Shown here piece by piece: positions 8,794-19,615 of a stretch of 64,000 nucleotides of DNA (within the stretch, counting starts at the first letter, position 1; each line of letters opens with the position of its first letter). Both the position numbers and the translations under genes were made by a program. The notes beneath the pieces were generated by a model. It did not search any database, was not told where the DNA came from, and saw only the letters and a program-made list of their open reading frames with translations. Origin of the DNA: Pseudomonadota bacterium (GTDB lineage Bacteria > Pseudomonadota > Gammaproteobacteria > Xanthomonadales > Xanthomonadaceae); NCBI GenBank assembly GCA_023388715.1, contig JAEWFT010000016.1:25823-89822 (forward strand), given 5' to 3'.

Positions 8794-9564
8794 GTGGCCA
8801 CCGCGCTCAGCGTCAACCTCAACAAGATCGCGGTGCTGCGCAACTCGCGCGGCGGCCGCGAGCCTGACGTCCGCCGCGCCGGCATCGCCTGCCTGGACGC
8901 CGGCGCCGATGGGCTGACCGTGCATCCGCGCCCCGACGGGCGCCATATCCGCGCCGATGACGTCGCCGTGCTGGCCGCGCTGTGCCGGGAGCGCGGGGTG
9001 GAGTTCAACATCGAGGGCAATCCGTTCGCCCCGCCGCGCCCCGGCTATCCCGGCCTGCTTGCGCTGTGCGAACACGCGCGTCCGGCGCAGGTCACCCTGG
9101 TGCCGGACGGCGACAGCCAGTTGACCTCCGACCATGGCTTCGATTTCCGCCGCGAGGGCGAGGCACTGCGTGCGCTGATCCCCGCGTTCAAGGCGCTGGG
9201 CGCGCGGGTGAGCGTGTTCTGCAACGTGGGTGATCCCGACGTGGCGCTCGCGGCCGATGTCGGTGCCGATCGCGTGGAGCTCTACACCGGGCCGTTTGCC
9301 GACGCGCACGCGGCCGGCGCGCCCGCCGCCGCGCTGGCCGACGCCCGCGACACCGCGCTGCGCGCGCAGGCGGCAGGCCTTGGCGTCAATGCCGGCCACG
9401 ATCTCAGCCAGGCGAACCTCGCCGACTTCCTCGCCGCCGTGCCCGGCGTCCTGGAAGTCTCGATCGGCCATGCCCTGGTCGCTGAAGCGCTGTACTCAGG
9501 GCTGGATGCCACCGTGCGCGGCTACTGCCAGATCCTCGACGCGTCCAACACGCTGCCCGGCTGA
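8794..9564 (+). CDS. pdxJ: Pyridoxine 5'-phosphate synthase
   Basis: A 256-residue TIM-barrel enzyme that condenses 3-amino-2-oxopropyl phosphate with deoxyxylulose-5-phosphate to form pyridoxine-5'-phosphate in the DXP-dependent vitamin B6 pathway. Family motifs are LSVNLNKIAVLRNSRGG at the N-terminus, DGLTVHPRPDGRHIR, VTLVPD and GVNAGHDLSQANL. GTG 8794 is chosen because the motif starts within five residues of it and no in-frame ATG exists nearby; the frame upstream overlaps the previous gene. It is convergent with the exb operon, sharing the terminator region at 9605-9636. Confidence 0.95.
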   Translation: MATALSVNLNKIAVLRNSRGGREPDVRRAGIACLDAGADGLTVHPRPDGRHIRADDVAVLAALCRERGVEFNIEGNPFAPPRPGYPGLLALCEHARPAQVTLVPDGDSQLTSDHGFDFRREGEALRALIPAFKALGARVSVFCNVGDPDVALAADVGADRVELYTGPFADAHAAGAPAAALADARDTALRAQAAGLGVNAGHDLSQANLADFLAAVPGVLEVSIGHALVAEALYSGLDATVRGYCQILDASNTLPG

Positions 9565-9604
9565 CCTGGGCGCGTCGCCGCGGCGGGCGAGCAAGACAGG
9601 AACC

Positions 9605-9636
9605 AAAAAAAACGCCGCCCGTTGCGGGGCGGCGTT
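9605..9636 (-). terminator. Rho-independent terminator of the tonB-exb operon
   Basis: A perfect 10-bp stem (9611-9620 with 9627-9636) and a 6-base loop are followed on the minus strand by eight T residues (9605-9612 complement). It lies 45 bases past the exbD2 stop codon, so it should end the leftward tonB-exbB-exbD1-exbD2 transcript. The rightward pdxJ side lacks a T-run. Confidence 0.85.
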
Positions 9637-9680
9637 CGTCATCCACGACGTGCTCCGGAAGCCGGAGCATGGAGTTTTAT

Positions 9681-10094
9681 TTAGTTCTGGACGAATCCGA
9701 TCTTGACCATCTCGGCATTCTTGGCCGCGGCCAGGGCCTGGGCCAGGATGCCGTAGTCGGCGTCGTCGCTGGTGTCGATCTCCAGGGTCGGCTGGTTGGT
9801 CGGATCGCGCTCGACCTCCGTCTTCATCATCGCCTGCAACGCGCTCACCGGGGTGGGCGTGTCGTTCCAGAACACCTGGCCGGCCGAATCGATGCGCAGG
9901 CGGATCGGTTCCGGCGGGTCGTTGACCTGCGGCGGCGGGTTGAGCGAGCGCTGCGGCAGGTCCACGTCCACCGGCACCGACTGGATCGGCATGGTCACCA
10001 TGAAGATGATCAGCAGCACCAGCATCACGTCCACCAGGGGTGTGACGTTGATGTCGGCCATTGCGGATGCGCTTGCGTTGCTGGTGAAAGCCAT
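9681..10094 (-). CDS. exbD2: Biopolymer transport protein ExbD2
   Basis: A 137-residue ExbD/TolR family subunit. A short cytoplasmic N-terminus leads into DINVTPLVDVMLVLLIIFMV, which includes the single transmembrane helix and its proton-carrying aspartate (VDVML), followed by a periplasmic domain. With ExbB it forms the proton channel that energises TonB. Second of two tandem exbD copies, 10 bases after exbD1, with GAGG 8 bases before ATG. In Xanthomonas, a second ExbD in this operon is a known peculiarity with a more specialised role than exbD1; whether that holds here is inference. Confidence 0.95.
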   Translation of the reverse strand: MAFTSNASASAMADINVTPLVDVMLVLLIIFMVTMPIQSVPVDVDLPQRSLNPPPQVNDPPEPIRLRIDSAGQVFWNDTPTPVSALQAMMKTEVERDPTNQPTLEIDTSDDADYGILAQALAAAKNAEMVKIGFVQN

Positions 10095-10104
10095 CGGTGT
10101 TACC

Positions 10105-10536
10105 TCAGATGTTCTTCTTCGGCGGCGTCGTCACGAAGCCGACCTTGCGCATGCCCTGTTGCTGGGCCACCTTCACCACGTCGTTGACCAGCCGGTACTT
10201 GGTGGTGCGGTCGGCGCGGATGTTGACGGTGGGCTGCGGGGTCTTCTGGGCCTCGACCGAGAGCTTGCTCTCGACCAGCTCGCGGCTGATCGGCTCGTCG
10301 TTCCAGAACAGCTCGCCCCGCTCGGTGACGGCGATGGTGATCGGCGGGATCTTCGGACCCTTTTCCTCTTCCTTCTTCTCGAGCACCGCCTCCGGCAGCT
10401 GGACCTTGACCTTATGGTTCATCAGCGGGGTGGTGATCATGAAGATGATCAGCAGGACCAACATCACGTCCACGAGGGGCGTGACGTTGATTTCGGCCAT
10501 TGGACCGCCTTCGTTGCCGCCAGCGCTCATTCCCAT
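10105..10536 (-). CDS. exbD1: Biopolymer transport protein ExbD1
   Basis: A 143-residue ExbD/TolR subunit with EINVTPLVDVMLVLLIIFMI as the membrane segment with the conserved aspartate, then a periplasmic domain with a Lys/Glu-rich linker (LEKKEEEKGPK). It works with ExbB to couple the proton gradient to TonB. About 35% of residues look shared with the neighbouring exbD2, so the two arose by duplication. Start ATG 10536; an in-frame ATG two codons later (10530) is an alternative. Confidence 0.95.
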   Translation of the reverse strand: MGMSAGGNEGGPMAEINVTPLVDVMLVLLIIFMITTPLMNHKVKVQLPEAVLEKKEEEKGPKIPPITIAVTERGELFWNDEPISRELVESKLSVEAQKTPQPTVNIRADRTTKYRLVNDVVKVAQQQGMRKVGFVTTPPKKNI

Positions 10537-10569
10537 GGGTCAATTACCTCTGTCAGGGCCAGGCGACGA

Positions 10570-11328
10570 TCAGCGCTTGTTGGTCACTTCGCCGACGCGC
10601 GAGCCGGTGGCGAAGAAGTCGTGCAGGTCGTGCGCGAAGGTGTCGAACTGGCTGTTGGTGACGCGGTTCATGCGCACGAAGAAGTTGTACGCCAGCACCG
10701 CCGGGATCGCCACGAACAGACCGATCGCGGTCATGATCAGGGCTTCACCCACCGGACCCGCCACCGCGGAGATCGAGGCGTCGCCCGAGGCACCGATCTT
10801 GATCAGCGCGCGGTAGATGCCCCACACGGTGCCGAGCAGGCCGACGAACGGCGCGGTCGCACCGACGGTGGCCAGCAGGGTCAGGCCGGTTTCCAGGCGC
10901 ATGCTCTCGCGGGTGACGGCCTGGCGCAGGGCGCGGTCGACGAACTCCGAGCGGTTCAGCGACTCGGTCAGGCGCGAGCCGTCCTGGCGCTGGTGGTGGG
11001 CAGCCGCCTGCGCGGCGTCCAGGGCGATCTTGGAGAACGGCTCGGAACGCGGCTGCTCTTCCATGTAACGGATCGCGTCCTGGGCATTCGGGGTCTCCCA
11101 GAAGGTCGTGGTGACCCGCTCGCCGCGGCCACGCTGGCGCATGTTCTTGAGGGTGTTGATGATGATCCAGTACCAGGACATCACCGACATCACCACGAGG
11201 GTAATGAGGACGATCCAGCCAACGGCGTCCAGCTGCTGGAGGAGGTGGTCAAAGCCCATCTGCTGCAGGGCGGCGGCGTTGTTGCCTCCGGCGGCGGCAG
11301 GTGCGGCGGCAGTCGTTTCTTGCAACAT
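10570..11328 (-). CDS. exbB: Biopolymer transport protein ExbB (MotA/TolQ/ExbB proton channel)
   Basis: A 252-residue inner-membrane subunit with three predicted helices: one near residues 37-58 and two in the C-terminal half including TLLATVGATAPFVGLLGTVW and ALIMTAIGLFVAIPAV. This is the channel signature of the family. It forms the pentameric scaffold around the ExbD dimer and energises TonB. AAAGGTAAGC before ATG 11328 serves as the ribosome-binding site. It lies 68 bases after tonB and 33 bases before exbD1. Confidence 0.96.
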   Translation of the reverse strand: MLQETTAAAPAAAGGNNAAALQQMGFDHLLQQLDAVGWIVLITLVVMSVMSWYWIIINTLKNMRQRGRGERVTTTFWETPNAQDAIRYMEEQPRSEPFSKIALDAAQAAAHHQRQDGSRLTESLNRSEFVDRALRQAVTRESMRLETGLTLLATVGATAPFVGLLGTVWGIYRALIKIGASGDASISAVAGPVGEALIMTAIGLFVAIPAVLAYNFFVRMNRVTNSQFDTFAHDLHDFFATGSRVGEVTNKR

Positions 11329-11396
11329 ACGCTTACCTTTGGGTGTCGTGGATGAGGGTATTCGGAACTACTGGGTGGAACGGGTGATGCGGGCGA

Positions 11397-12065
<669 letters not shown>

Positions 12066-12148
12066 GCGCACGGCTCTGGTGTGGGAAACCCCGGCCGCGT
12101 CGGGCCGGGGCGACAGGCGACCCATTTCCGGGCGCCGGAACCACGTAG

Positions 12149-12177
12149 TCTATACCAACTGGCGAGGTCTCTTCCAA
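12149..12177 (-). promoter_or_regulatory. Probable sigma-70 promoter of tonB
   Basis: On the minus strand, TTGGAA (12172-12177 complement) and TATAGA (12149-12154 complement) are separated by 17 bases, with TTGG directly before the -10. The predicted transcription start near 12142 leaves a leader of about 77 bases before the tonB ATG. I saw no clear Fur box in it. Confidence 0.55.
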
Positions 12178-12228
12178 CCCCCCTGCCGTGGCAACCGCCG
12201 AAGCGGCTGCCCGGAAGGAGGACGGGTG

Positions 12229-13434
12229 TCACAGGGCGAGGATCCGCTTGATGTCCTTGTCGTCCTTGAGGCCGCCCTTGGCCTGCGCCTTGCGCGCGGC
12301 GTCCTTGGCCTCGGCGATGCGGTCTTCCTGCCACAGCAGGCGTGCAAGGTTGAGGTAGGTCTCGCCGGTGGCGGCAAGCGGCGCCGCCTTGCCGTAGGCA
12401 TCGATTGCCTTGGCGACCTGGTCGCTGAAGTAGTAGGACTGCGCGAGCATGGTGTAGGTCTCGGCATCGGGCTTGAGCAGGCCCTTCTGCAGGCCTTCCT
12501 CTATCACCGCGATCGCCTGCCGCTCCTTGCCCTCGCTGTTGAGGTACACCGAGTACAGCTGGCGATAGTCCTTCTCCTCCGTCAGCTGGCCGCTGTTACG
12601 GAGCTTCTCCATCACCGTCGCCGCCTGGTCGTACTTCTCGCCCTGCAGGTAGGCGGCCGCCAGGTTCATCTGCGCGCGCTTGTCGGCCGGGTTGCGGGTC
12701 GCCAGGCGCTCGGCCATGGCGATCGCCTCGGCCGGCTTGTTCGCCTCAAAGTAGCTGGCCATCAACATCTGCATCCACGGCTCCTTGGGTTCCGCGGAGG
12801 CGGCGACCAGCGGCGCCAGGGTGGCGATGGCGTCGTTGTAGCGCTCGAGGTAGTACAGCGCGGTGGCCTTCAGCGCGATGTCGTCCGGCTTGGTGCTGGC
12901 GCTCTCGGCAAGGAAGCGATCCAGCGAGGCCAGGCCCTTGGCATAGTCGCCGTCCTGCAGCTGCATCTGCGCGATCATGCGCATCACGCCGAAGTGGGCG
13001 TTGTTGTCGAGGCCGTTGCTGGCCAGCGCCTGCTCGAACAGTGCGACCGCGGCGGCGCTGTCGTCCTGCTCGTACTTGATCTGGCCGGCGATCTGCGCGG
13101 CCAGCGAACGCTCGTACGGATTGGCCTTGGCGTCGGCAAGGATCGCCTCGGCCGCCGGCAGGGCGACATCGAACTTAGCGTCATTGAAGCCGTCGATCAT
13201 CTTCGACAGCTGCTTGGACATCCGCGGCGACGCCTTGTGGCCCGGCTCCACGCGGGTGGCACCCGGGAACTCGGCTTCGCGCTTGACCTCGGCGGACTTG
13301 CCGCCGGCACGCTTGGCCTCGCTACGCTTGCCGGCGAGCTGGGCCTGGGCGTCAAACGGGAAGCTGGCCGTGGCGACCAGGCCGCCCATGAGCAGCGCGG
13401 CAAGCAGGCGGTGTTGGACGAGTGGAGCCTTCAT
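12229..13434 (-). CDS. Exported tetratricopeptide-repeat protein
   Basis: A 401-residue protein with an N-terminal signal peptide (cleavage plausible after AQA near residue 32), a Lys/Arg-rich linker (residues 35-70) and about eight TPR-like helical repeats to the C-terminus. TPR arrays bind other proteins, so a periplasmic scaffold or adaptor is likely. It lies directly upstream of tonB and in the same direction, 163 bases away, which suggests but does not prove a link to TonB-dependent uptake. ATG 13434 is chosen because the signal peptide begins there; a longer frame reaches 13479. Confidence 0.85.
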   Translation of the reverse strand: MKAPLVQHRLLAALLMGGLVATASFPFDAQAQLAGKRSEAKRAGGKSAEVKREAEFPGATRVEPGHKASPRMSKQLSKMIDGFNDAKFDVALPAAEAILADAKANPYERSLAAQIAGQIKYEQDDSAAAVALFEQALASNGLDNNAHFGVMRMIAQMQLQDGDYAKGLASLDRFLAESASTKPDDIALKATALYYLERYNDAIATLAPLVAASAEPKEPWMQMLMASYFEANKPAEAIAMAERLATRNPADKRAQMNLAAAYLQGEKYDQAATVMEKLRNSGQLTEEKDYRQLYSVYLNSEGKERQAIAVIEEGLQKGLLKPDAETYTMLAQSYYFSDQVAKAIDAYGKAAPLAATGETYLNLARLLWQEDRIAEAKDAARKAQAKGGLKDDKDIKRILAL

Positions 13435-13568
13435 TGCAATGTCCTCTGGAGTCTGGGCGGCCCGAGCCCACGCGGGCACGTGGCGCCGCCAGATTCGGGG
13501 GGTGCCAAGCTATCACAGGCGATGGCGATTTCCGGCCGGGCGCGCGGCACCCGCTGCCGTGCGTTCAC

Positions 13569-14363
13569 CTAGCCGCAGCGGGGGGTGTTGCCTGCCCTGC
13601 GCGCCGCTTCCATCGTCGGCACCAGGTCGGCCGCTCGCTTCTGCAGCTCGCCGATGCGCGCCTGCGGATCCGGGTGGGTGGAGATCCACTGCGGCGGACG
13701 GCTGCCACCCGCGGCGATCATGTTCTGCCACAGGCTGACCGCGCCGCGCGGATCGAAGCCGGCGAGCGCCATCAGCTGCTGGCCGACCACGTCGGCCTCG
13801 CTTTCCTGGGCGCGCGAGCCTGGCAGGAGGAAGCCGGTCTGCGCCAGCAGGCTGCCACCCTGGCTGACCAGCTGGCCGTAGTTGCCTGCGGCGGCGCCGG
13901 CCACGCCGACCAGCGCCTGGGCGCCCATCTGCCGGGTAATGCGTTCGTCGTGGTGGCGCGACATGACATGGCCGATCTCGTGCGCGATCACGCCCGCGAG
14001 CTGGTCCTGGTTGCGGGCGACGTTGAAGATGCCGGTGTACACGCCGACCTTGCCGCCCGGCAGCGCGAAGGCGTTCGGGTCGTTGTCGGCGAACACCGCG
14101 GTTTCCCAGCCGCTGCGGGCATTGGCCGGCAGCTGGGCGATGATCGCGCGGGTCACGCAGGCAACATATTCGCGCTGGCCGGCGTTGCTGGTCTGCGGCT
14201 TCTGCGCCTTCATCTGCGCGAACGCCTGCGCTCCGAGCTGGTTGAGCTCCGCCTGCGACACCGCGCCCACGTACTGGGTGCGGCCGGTCGGCGATGTGGT
14301 GGTGGCACAGGCGGCAAGGCTGGCGGCAATCGCCGCGCCCAGCAGGACGGTCTTGGCCTTCAT
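13569..14363 (-). CDS. M48 family metalloprotease lipoprotein
   Basis: A 264-residue lipoprotein with lipobox SLAAC (Cys19) and an M48 peptidase domain. The zinc site is H128-E129-x2-H132 in VIAHEIGHVMSRHH, with E187 in ESEAD as third ligand. A C-terminal section with DPRGAVSLWQNM and STHPDPQARI is typical of the YfgC/LoiP-type secreted group. It probably degrades damaged or misfolded periplasmic or outer-membrane proteins. It sits alone between gyrB and the TPR gene; an inverted repeat lies in its upstream region at 14390-14403. Confidence 0.93.
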   Translation of the reverse strand: MKAKTVLLGAAIAASLAACATTTSPTGRTQYVGAVSQAELNQLGAQAFAQMKAQKPQTSNAGQREYVACVTRAIIAQLPANARSGWETAVFADNDPNAFALPGGKVGVYTGIFNVARNQDQLAGVIAHEIGHVMSRHHDERITRQMGAQALVGVAGAAAGNYGQLVSQGGSLLAQTGFLLPGSRAQESEADVVGQQLMALAGFDPRGAVSLWQNMIAAGGSRPPQWISTHPDPQARIGELQKRAADLVPTMEAARRAGNTPRCG

Positions 14364-14535
14364 GGAGGCGGCTCCGGTAGGGGACAGACGTCCTGTTTAG
14401 GACAGCCGGCTTGAAGGCGGCGTCAAGCGAGCGCGGCCGGCGTTTCCTGTTCAGGCATCAGCCGGCTAGCTGGCACGAGGCCCACTGCCCGGTGCAGCGG
14501 CGTCCCGGAGGCTGGCCGCCTCGCGAAAGCGGGCG

Positions 14536-16992
<2,457 letters not shown>

Positions 16993-17055
16993 CGGCGCGA
17001 CTGGCTCCCGCTGGCCCGCGGGCTGCGCGCCAGGACACATTAGATATAGGGCTTG

Positions 17056-17061
17056 ATTATA
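17056..17061 (-). promoter_or_regulatory. Consensus -10 box upstream of gyrB
   Basis: The minus strand carries a perfect TATAAT here, 64 bases before the proposed gyrB ATG, embedded in the only AT-rich part of the recF/gyrB gap. No convincing -35 hexamer lies 16-18 bases upstream. It suggests that gyrB has its own promoter in addition to read-through from recF. Confidence 0.5.
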
Positions 17062-17088
17062 CCTGCCGCAGCCAGCCGGCGCCGGAGG

Positions 17089-18174
17089 CTACTGGTTCCG
17101 TCGGGCAACGGTCCCGTGTTCCACGTGGAACATCCGTGCGGGAATGCCGAGTTCCGCGATCGCCGCAGGGATCTCGGTGCCCGTCACGAACACCTGCGCG
17201 CCGGTGCCCGCCAGCCACTCCAGCAGGAGCGTGTGATGGCGGTGATCCAGCTCCGAGGCGAGGTCATCAAGCTGCAACACCGGCCAGCGGCCATCCACCT
17301 CAGCCAGATGCGTCGCCTGCGCCAGCAGCAGCGCCAGGGCGGTCAGCTTCGCCTGGCCGCGCGACAACCTGTCCGAGTGCAAGCCGTCCATCTCCAGCCG
17401 CAACCCGGCCCGGTGCGGCCCGACCGAGGTGTAGCCCTGCGCCAGGTCCCGCTCGCGCGCCAGCAACAGCGCATCGGCAAGCGGCAGCTCCTGGCGCCGC
17501 CAGCCCGGCTGCAGGGCGAGCGTCGCGTGTCCGGCGTCCGGGAGCAATCGCGCCAGCGTTGCCGCGAACACGGGCGCCAGGCGCGCGACATGAGCTTCCC
17601 GGAAACCGTGCAGGGCCTCGCCCGCGTTGGCCAGCTCGTGTTCCCACGCATCCAGCTGCCCCAAGGAATGGCCGGCACGCAACAGGGTGTTGCGCTGCTT
17701 GAGGGCTCGGGCGTAGCGCCTCCATTCCTGGAGGAATCCCGGTTCCACGTGGAACAATCCCCAATCGAGGTAGCGCCGACGCGCTTCCGAGGCGCCGTCG
17801 ACCAGGGCATGACTGCCCGGCTCGAAGGTCACGACCGCCAAGGCCTGACACAACTCGCCCAAATGGCCCACGGACTGGCCATCCAGCCGCGCCTGCCAGC
17901 TACCCCCAGCGTGGCGCAGGCCGGCCCGTCGAACGCGCCCTCCAGCTGCCTGCCATTCCGCAAACACCTCCAGCGCGGGCTCGCCCTCGCGGATGAGGCC
18001 ATCGCGCACCCGCCCGCGGAAGCTGCGCCCATGCGCCAGCAGGTGCAAGGCTTCCAGCACGCTGGTCTTGCCACTGCCGTTCTGGCCGTGGAGCAGGTTG
18101 AAGCCCGCTGCGGGCTCAAGTTCCACCTCCGCGAACCGACGCACGCTGGCCAGCCGCAGGCGCTGGATCACCAT
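17089..18174 (-). CDS. recF: DNA replication and repair protein RecF
   Basis: A 361-residue SMC-like ATPase that helps load RecA at ssDNA gaps. The Walker A motif GQNGSGKTS spans residues 30-38, the signature region is DRLSRGQAKLTALAL, and Walker B is VLQLDDLASELD. Length matches the family. The reading frame carries two ParB parS palindromes; where each is translated it gives FHVE (WGLFHVEPG near residue 142 and MFHVEHG at the C-terminus). It lies 73 bases after dnaN with a hairpin between them. Confidence 0.97.
   Translation of the reverse strand: MVIQRLRLASVRRFAEVELEPAAGFNLLHGQNGSGKTSVLEALHLLAHGRSFRGRVRDGLIREGEPALEVFAEWQAAGGRVRRAGLRHAGGSWQARLDGQSVGHLGELCQALAVVTFEPGSHALVDGASEARRRYLDWGLFHVEPGFLQEWRRYARALKQRNTLLRAGHSLGQLDAWEHELANAGEALHGFREAHVARLAPVFAATLARLLPDAGHATLALQPGWRRQELPLADALLLARERDLAQGYTSVGPHRAGLRLEMDGLHSDRLSRGQAKLTALALLLAQATHLAEVDGRWPVLQLDDLASELDHRHHTLLLEWLAGTGAQVFVTGTEIPAAIAELGIPARMFHVEHGTVARRNQ
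17117..17132. other. parS site 1 (ParB/Spo0J binding palindrome)
   Basis: A perfect 16-bp palindrome, TGTTCCACGTGGAACA. The ParB consensus is TGTTNCACGTGNAACA, so it matches in full. It lies inside the 3' end of recF and encodes part of MFHVEHG. About 2.3 kb from the dnaA/dnaN interval, a normal distance for chromosomal parS. Confidence 0.9.
17741..17756. other. parS site 2
   Basis: GGTTCCACGTGGAACA differs from the perfect palindrome only at its first base. It lies within recF and encodes the residues of WGLFHVEPG. The two-site spacing of about 620 bases fits clustered parS sites around an origin. Confidence 0.85.
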
Positions 18175-18196
18175 TCGGCGGCTCCGCCAAACGCGA

Positions 18197-18220
18197 AACG
18201 CCCGGCGGTAACCGGGCGTT
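18197..18220 (-). terminator. Hairpin between dnaN and recF, possible attenuator
   Basis: A 9-bp perfect stem (AACGCCCGG with CCGGGCGTT) and a 6-base loop. On the minus strand it is followed by TTTCGCGTTTGG, a poor T-run. It sits between the dnaN stop (18248) and the recF ATG (18174), so it may lower recF transcription relative to dnaN. Confidence 0.45.
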
Positions 18221-18231
18221 GATCGGGCGCG

Positions 18232-18247
18232 TGTTCCACGTGAAACA
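18232..18247. other. parS site 3
   Basis: TGTTCCACGTGAAACA matches TGTTNCACGTGNAACA with one half of each known variant (TTCC left, GAAA right). It is directly adjacent to the dnaN stop codon, in the dnaN/recF gap, and is the non-coding member of the three-site cluster. Confidence 0.88.
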
Positions 18248-19348
18248 TCACAGTCGCAGCGGCATCACCACGTGGCGGGCGTGCTGACTGGTGGCGCCGC
18301 GCACCAACGCGGAGGAGTTCGCGTCGCGCAGCTGCAGGACGACGAATTCGTCCCGCAACGCCGACAGCGCGTCCAGCAGGTAGTTGACGTTGAACCCGAT
18401 CGCGAGCGCATCCACCGCGGTGGTGGCCTCGACTTCCTCCTGGGCTTCCTCCTGCTCCGGGTTGTGCGCGCTGATCTTCAGCAGATCCGGCGCGACTTCC
18501 ACGCGGACGCCCCGGTACTTCTCGTTCGAGAGGATCGACGCACGCTGCAGCGCGGCGCGCAGGACCTCGCGGTCCACGCGCACTTCCTTGTCGGCGCCGA
18601 TCGGGATCACCGCCTCGTAATCCGGGAACTTGCCGTCGATCAGCTTGCTGGTGAAGGTGACATCGTCGCGCTTGACCCGGATGTGGCCCTTGCCCAGTTC
18701 CAGTTCCAGCGTGCGCTCGCCACCTTCAAGCAGCCGTTGCAACTCCTGCACGCCCTTGCGCGGGACGATGATCTGGCGCTTGTTGCCACCGGCGCCGTCG
18801 AGGGATGCCTCGCACAGGGCCAGGCGATGGCCATCGGTGGCCACGCAGCGCAACGTCGCGTCGCGCAGGTCAAACAGCAGGCCGTTCAGGTAATACCGCA
18901 CGTCCTGCTGGGCCATGGCGAACGCAGTGCGCTCGATCAGTTCCTTCAGCGCCGCTTCCGGCACCGAGACCCGCTCGGTCGCCTCGACCTCGTCGATCGA
19001 GGGGAAGTCGTTGGCCGGCAGGCTGGCCAGGCTGAAGCGGCTGCGCCCGGCCTGCACCGTGACCTTGTCGCCAGCCTGGCTGACCACGACCTTGCTGCCA
19101 TCGGGCAGGGCACGCACGATCTCGAACAGCTTGCGCGCCGGGATCGTGATCTCGCCATCGGAAGCGTCATCCACCGCCGTGCGCGCCACCATCTCGACTT
19201 CCAGGTCGGTGCCGGTCAACGACAGCTGGCCGTCGCGCACCCTGACCAGCAGGTTGGCCAGCACCGGCAGGGTCTGCCGGCGCTCCACCACGTTGACGAC
19301 TTGCGCCAATGGCTTGAGCAGTACCTCGCGTTGCACGGAAAACCGCAT
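18248..19348 (-). CDS. dnaN: DNA polymerase III beta sliding clamp
   Basis: A 366-residue clamp, normal length for the family (three clamp domains of about 120 residues). Recognisable motifs include MRFSVQREVLLKPLAQVV at the N-terminus, RKLFEIVRALPDGS, RYYLNGLLFDLRD, GKFPDYEAVIP and the C-terminal HVVMPLRL. It tethers polymerase III to DNA and recruits Hda and other partners. It is the second gene of the dnaA-dnaN-recF-gyrB group and is separated from dnaA by the putative oriC. Confidence 0.98.
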   Translation of the reverse strand: MRFSVQREVLLKPLAQVVNVVERRQTLPVLANLLVRVRDGQLSLTGTDLEVEMVARTAVDDASDGEITIPARKLFEIVRALPDGSKVVVSQAGDKVTVQAGRSRFSLASLPANDFPSIDEVEATERVSVPEAALKELIERTAFAMAQQDVRYYLNGLLFDLRDATLRCVATDGHRLALCEASLDGAGGNKRQIIVPRKGVQELQRLLEGGERTLELELGKGHIRVKRDDVTFTSKLIDGKFPDYEAVIPIGADKEVRVDREVLRAALQRASILSNEKYRGVRVEVAPDLLKISAHNPEQEEAQEEVEATTAVDALAIGFNVNYLLDALSALRDEFVVLQLRDANSSALVRGATSQHARHVVMPLRL

Positions 19349-19615
19349 GTCGACCCCTTGCTGGATGTCCCGCCGGTCGCTTGGCTGCGCTTCCCGGCTC
19401 TTGTTGTAGGGATAAAAACTAGAAAGCTGGTGGTGCTGGTGCAGGAAAAAACGCTGGATAACTACTGCAAGTTACTGAATCAATTGGCAAATGTCAGGGA
19501 CCAAGTAACGGTATAAGGATGCCTGGCGCCTGCGGACAAGCTGTGGATGGTTTCGCCATGGAGCCGTCGTCCCCGACTTGTCCACAGGTTGTCCCATCCG
19601 CCGCTCGACCGCGGC
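19349..19615. other. Putative chromosomal origin of replication (oriC), dnaA/dnaN interval
   Basis: This 267-base non-coding gap is markedly AT-richer than its surroundings between about 19405 and 19520, a candidate unwinding element. Next to dnaA it holds DnaA-box-like 9-mers: TTGTCCACA at 19578-19586 (8 of 9 to TTATCCACA), TGTGGATGG at 19542-19550, TGCGGACAA at 19531-19539 and GCTGGATAA at 19453-19461 (each 7 of 9). The position, between dnaA and dnaN, is a standard oriC location. A bipartite origin that also uses the perfect box upstream of dnaA (20988-20996) is possible. The region must also contain the dnaN promoter. Confidence 0.65.

Noticed and set aside
12066..12125. ATG 12125 as the start of tonB
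   Set aside because: The added 20 residues are not TonB-like and would lie close to the predicted transcription start.
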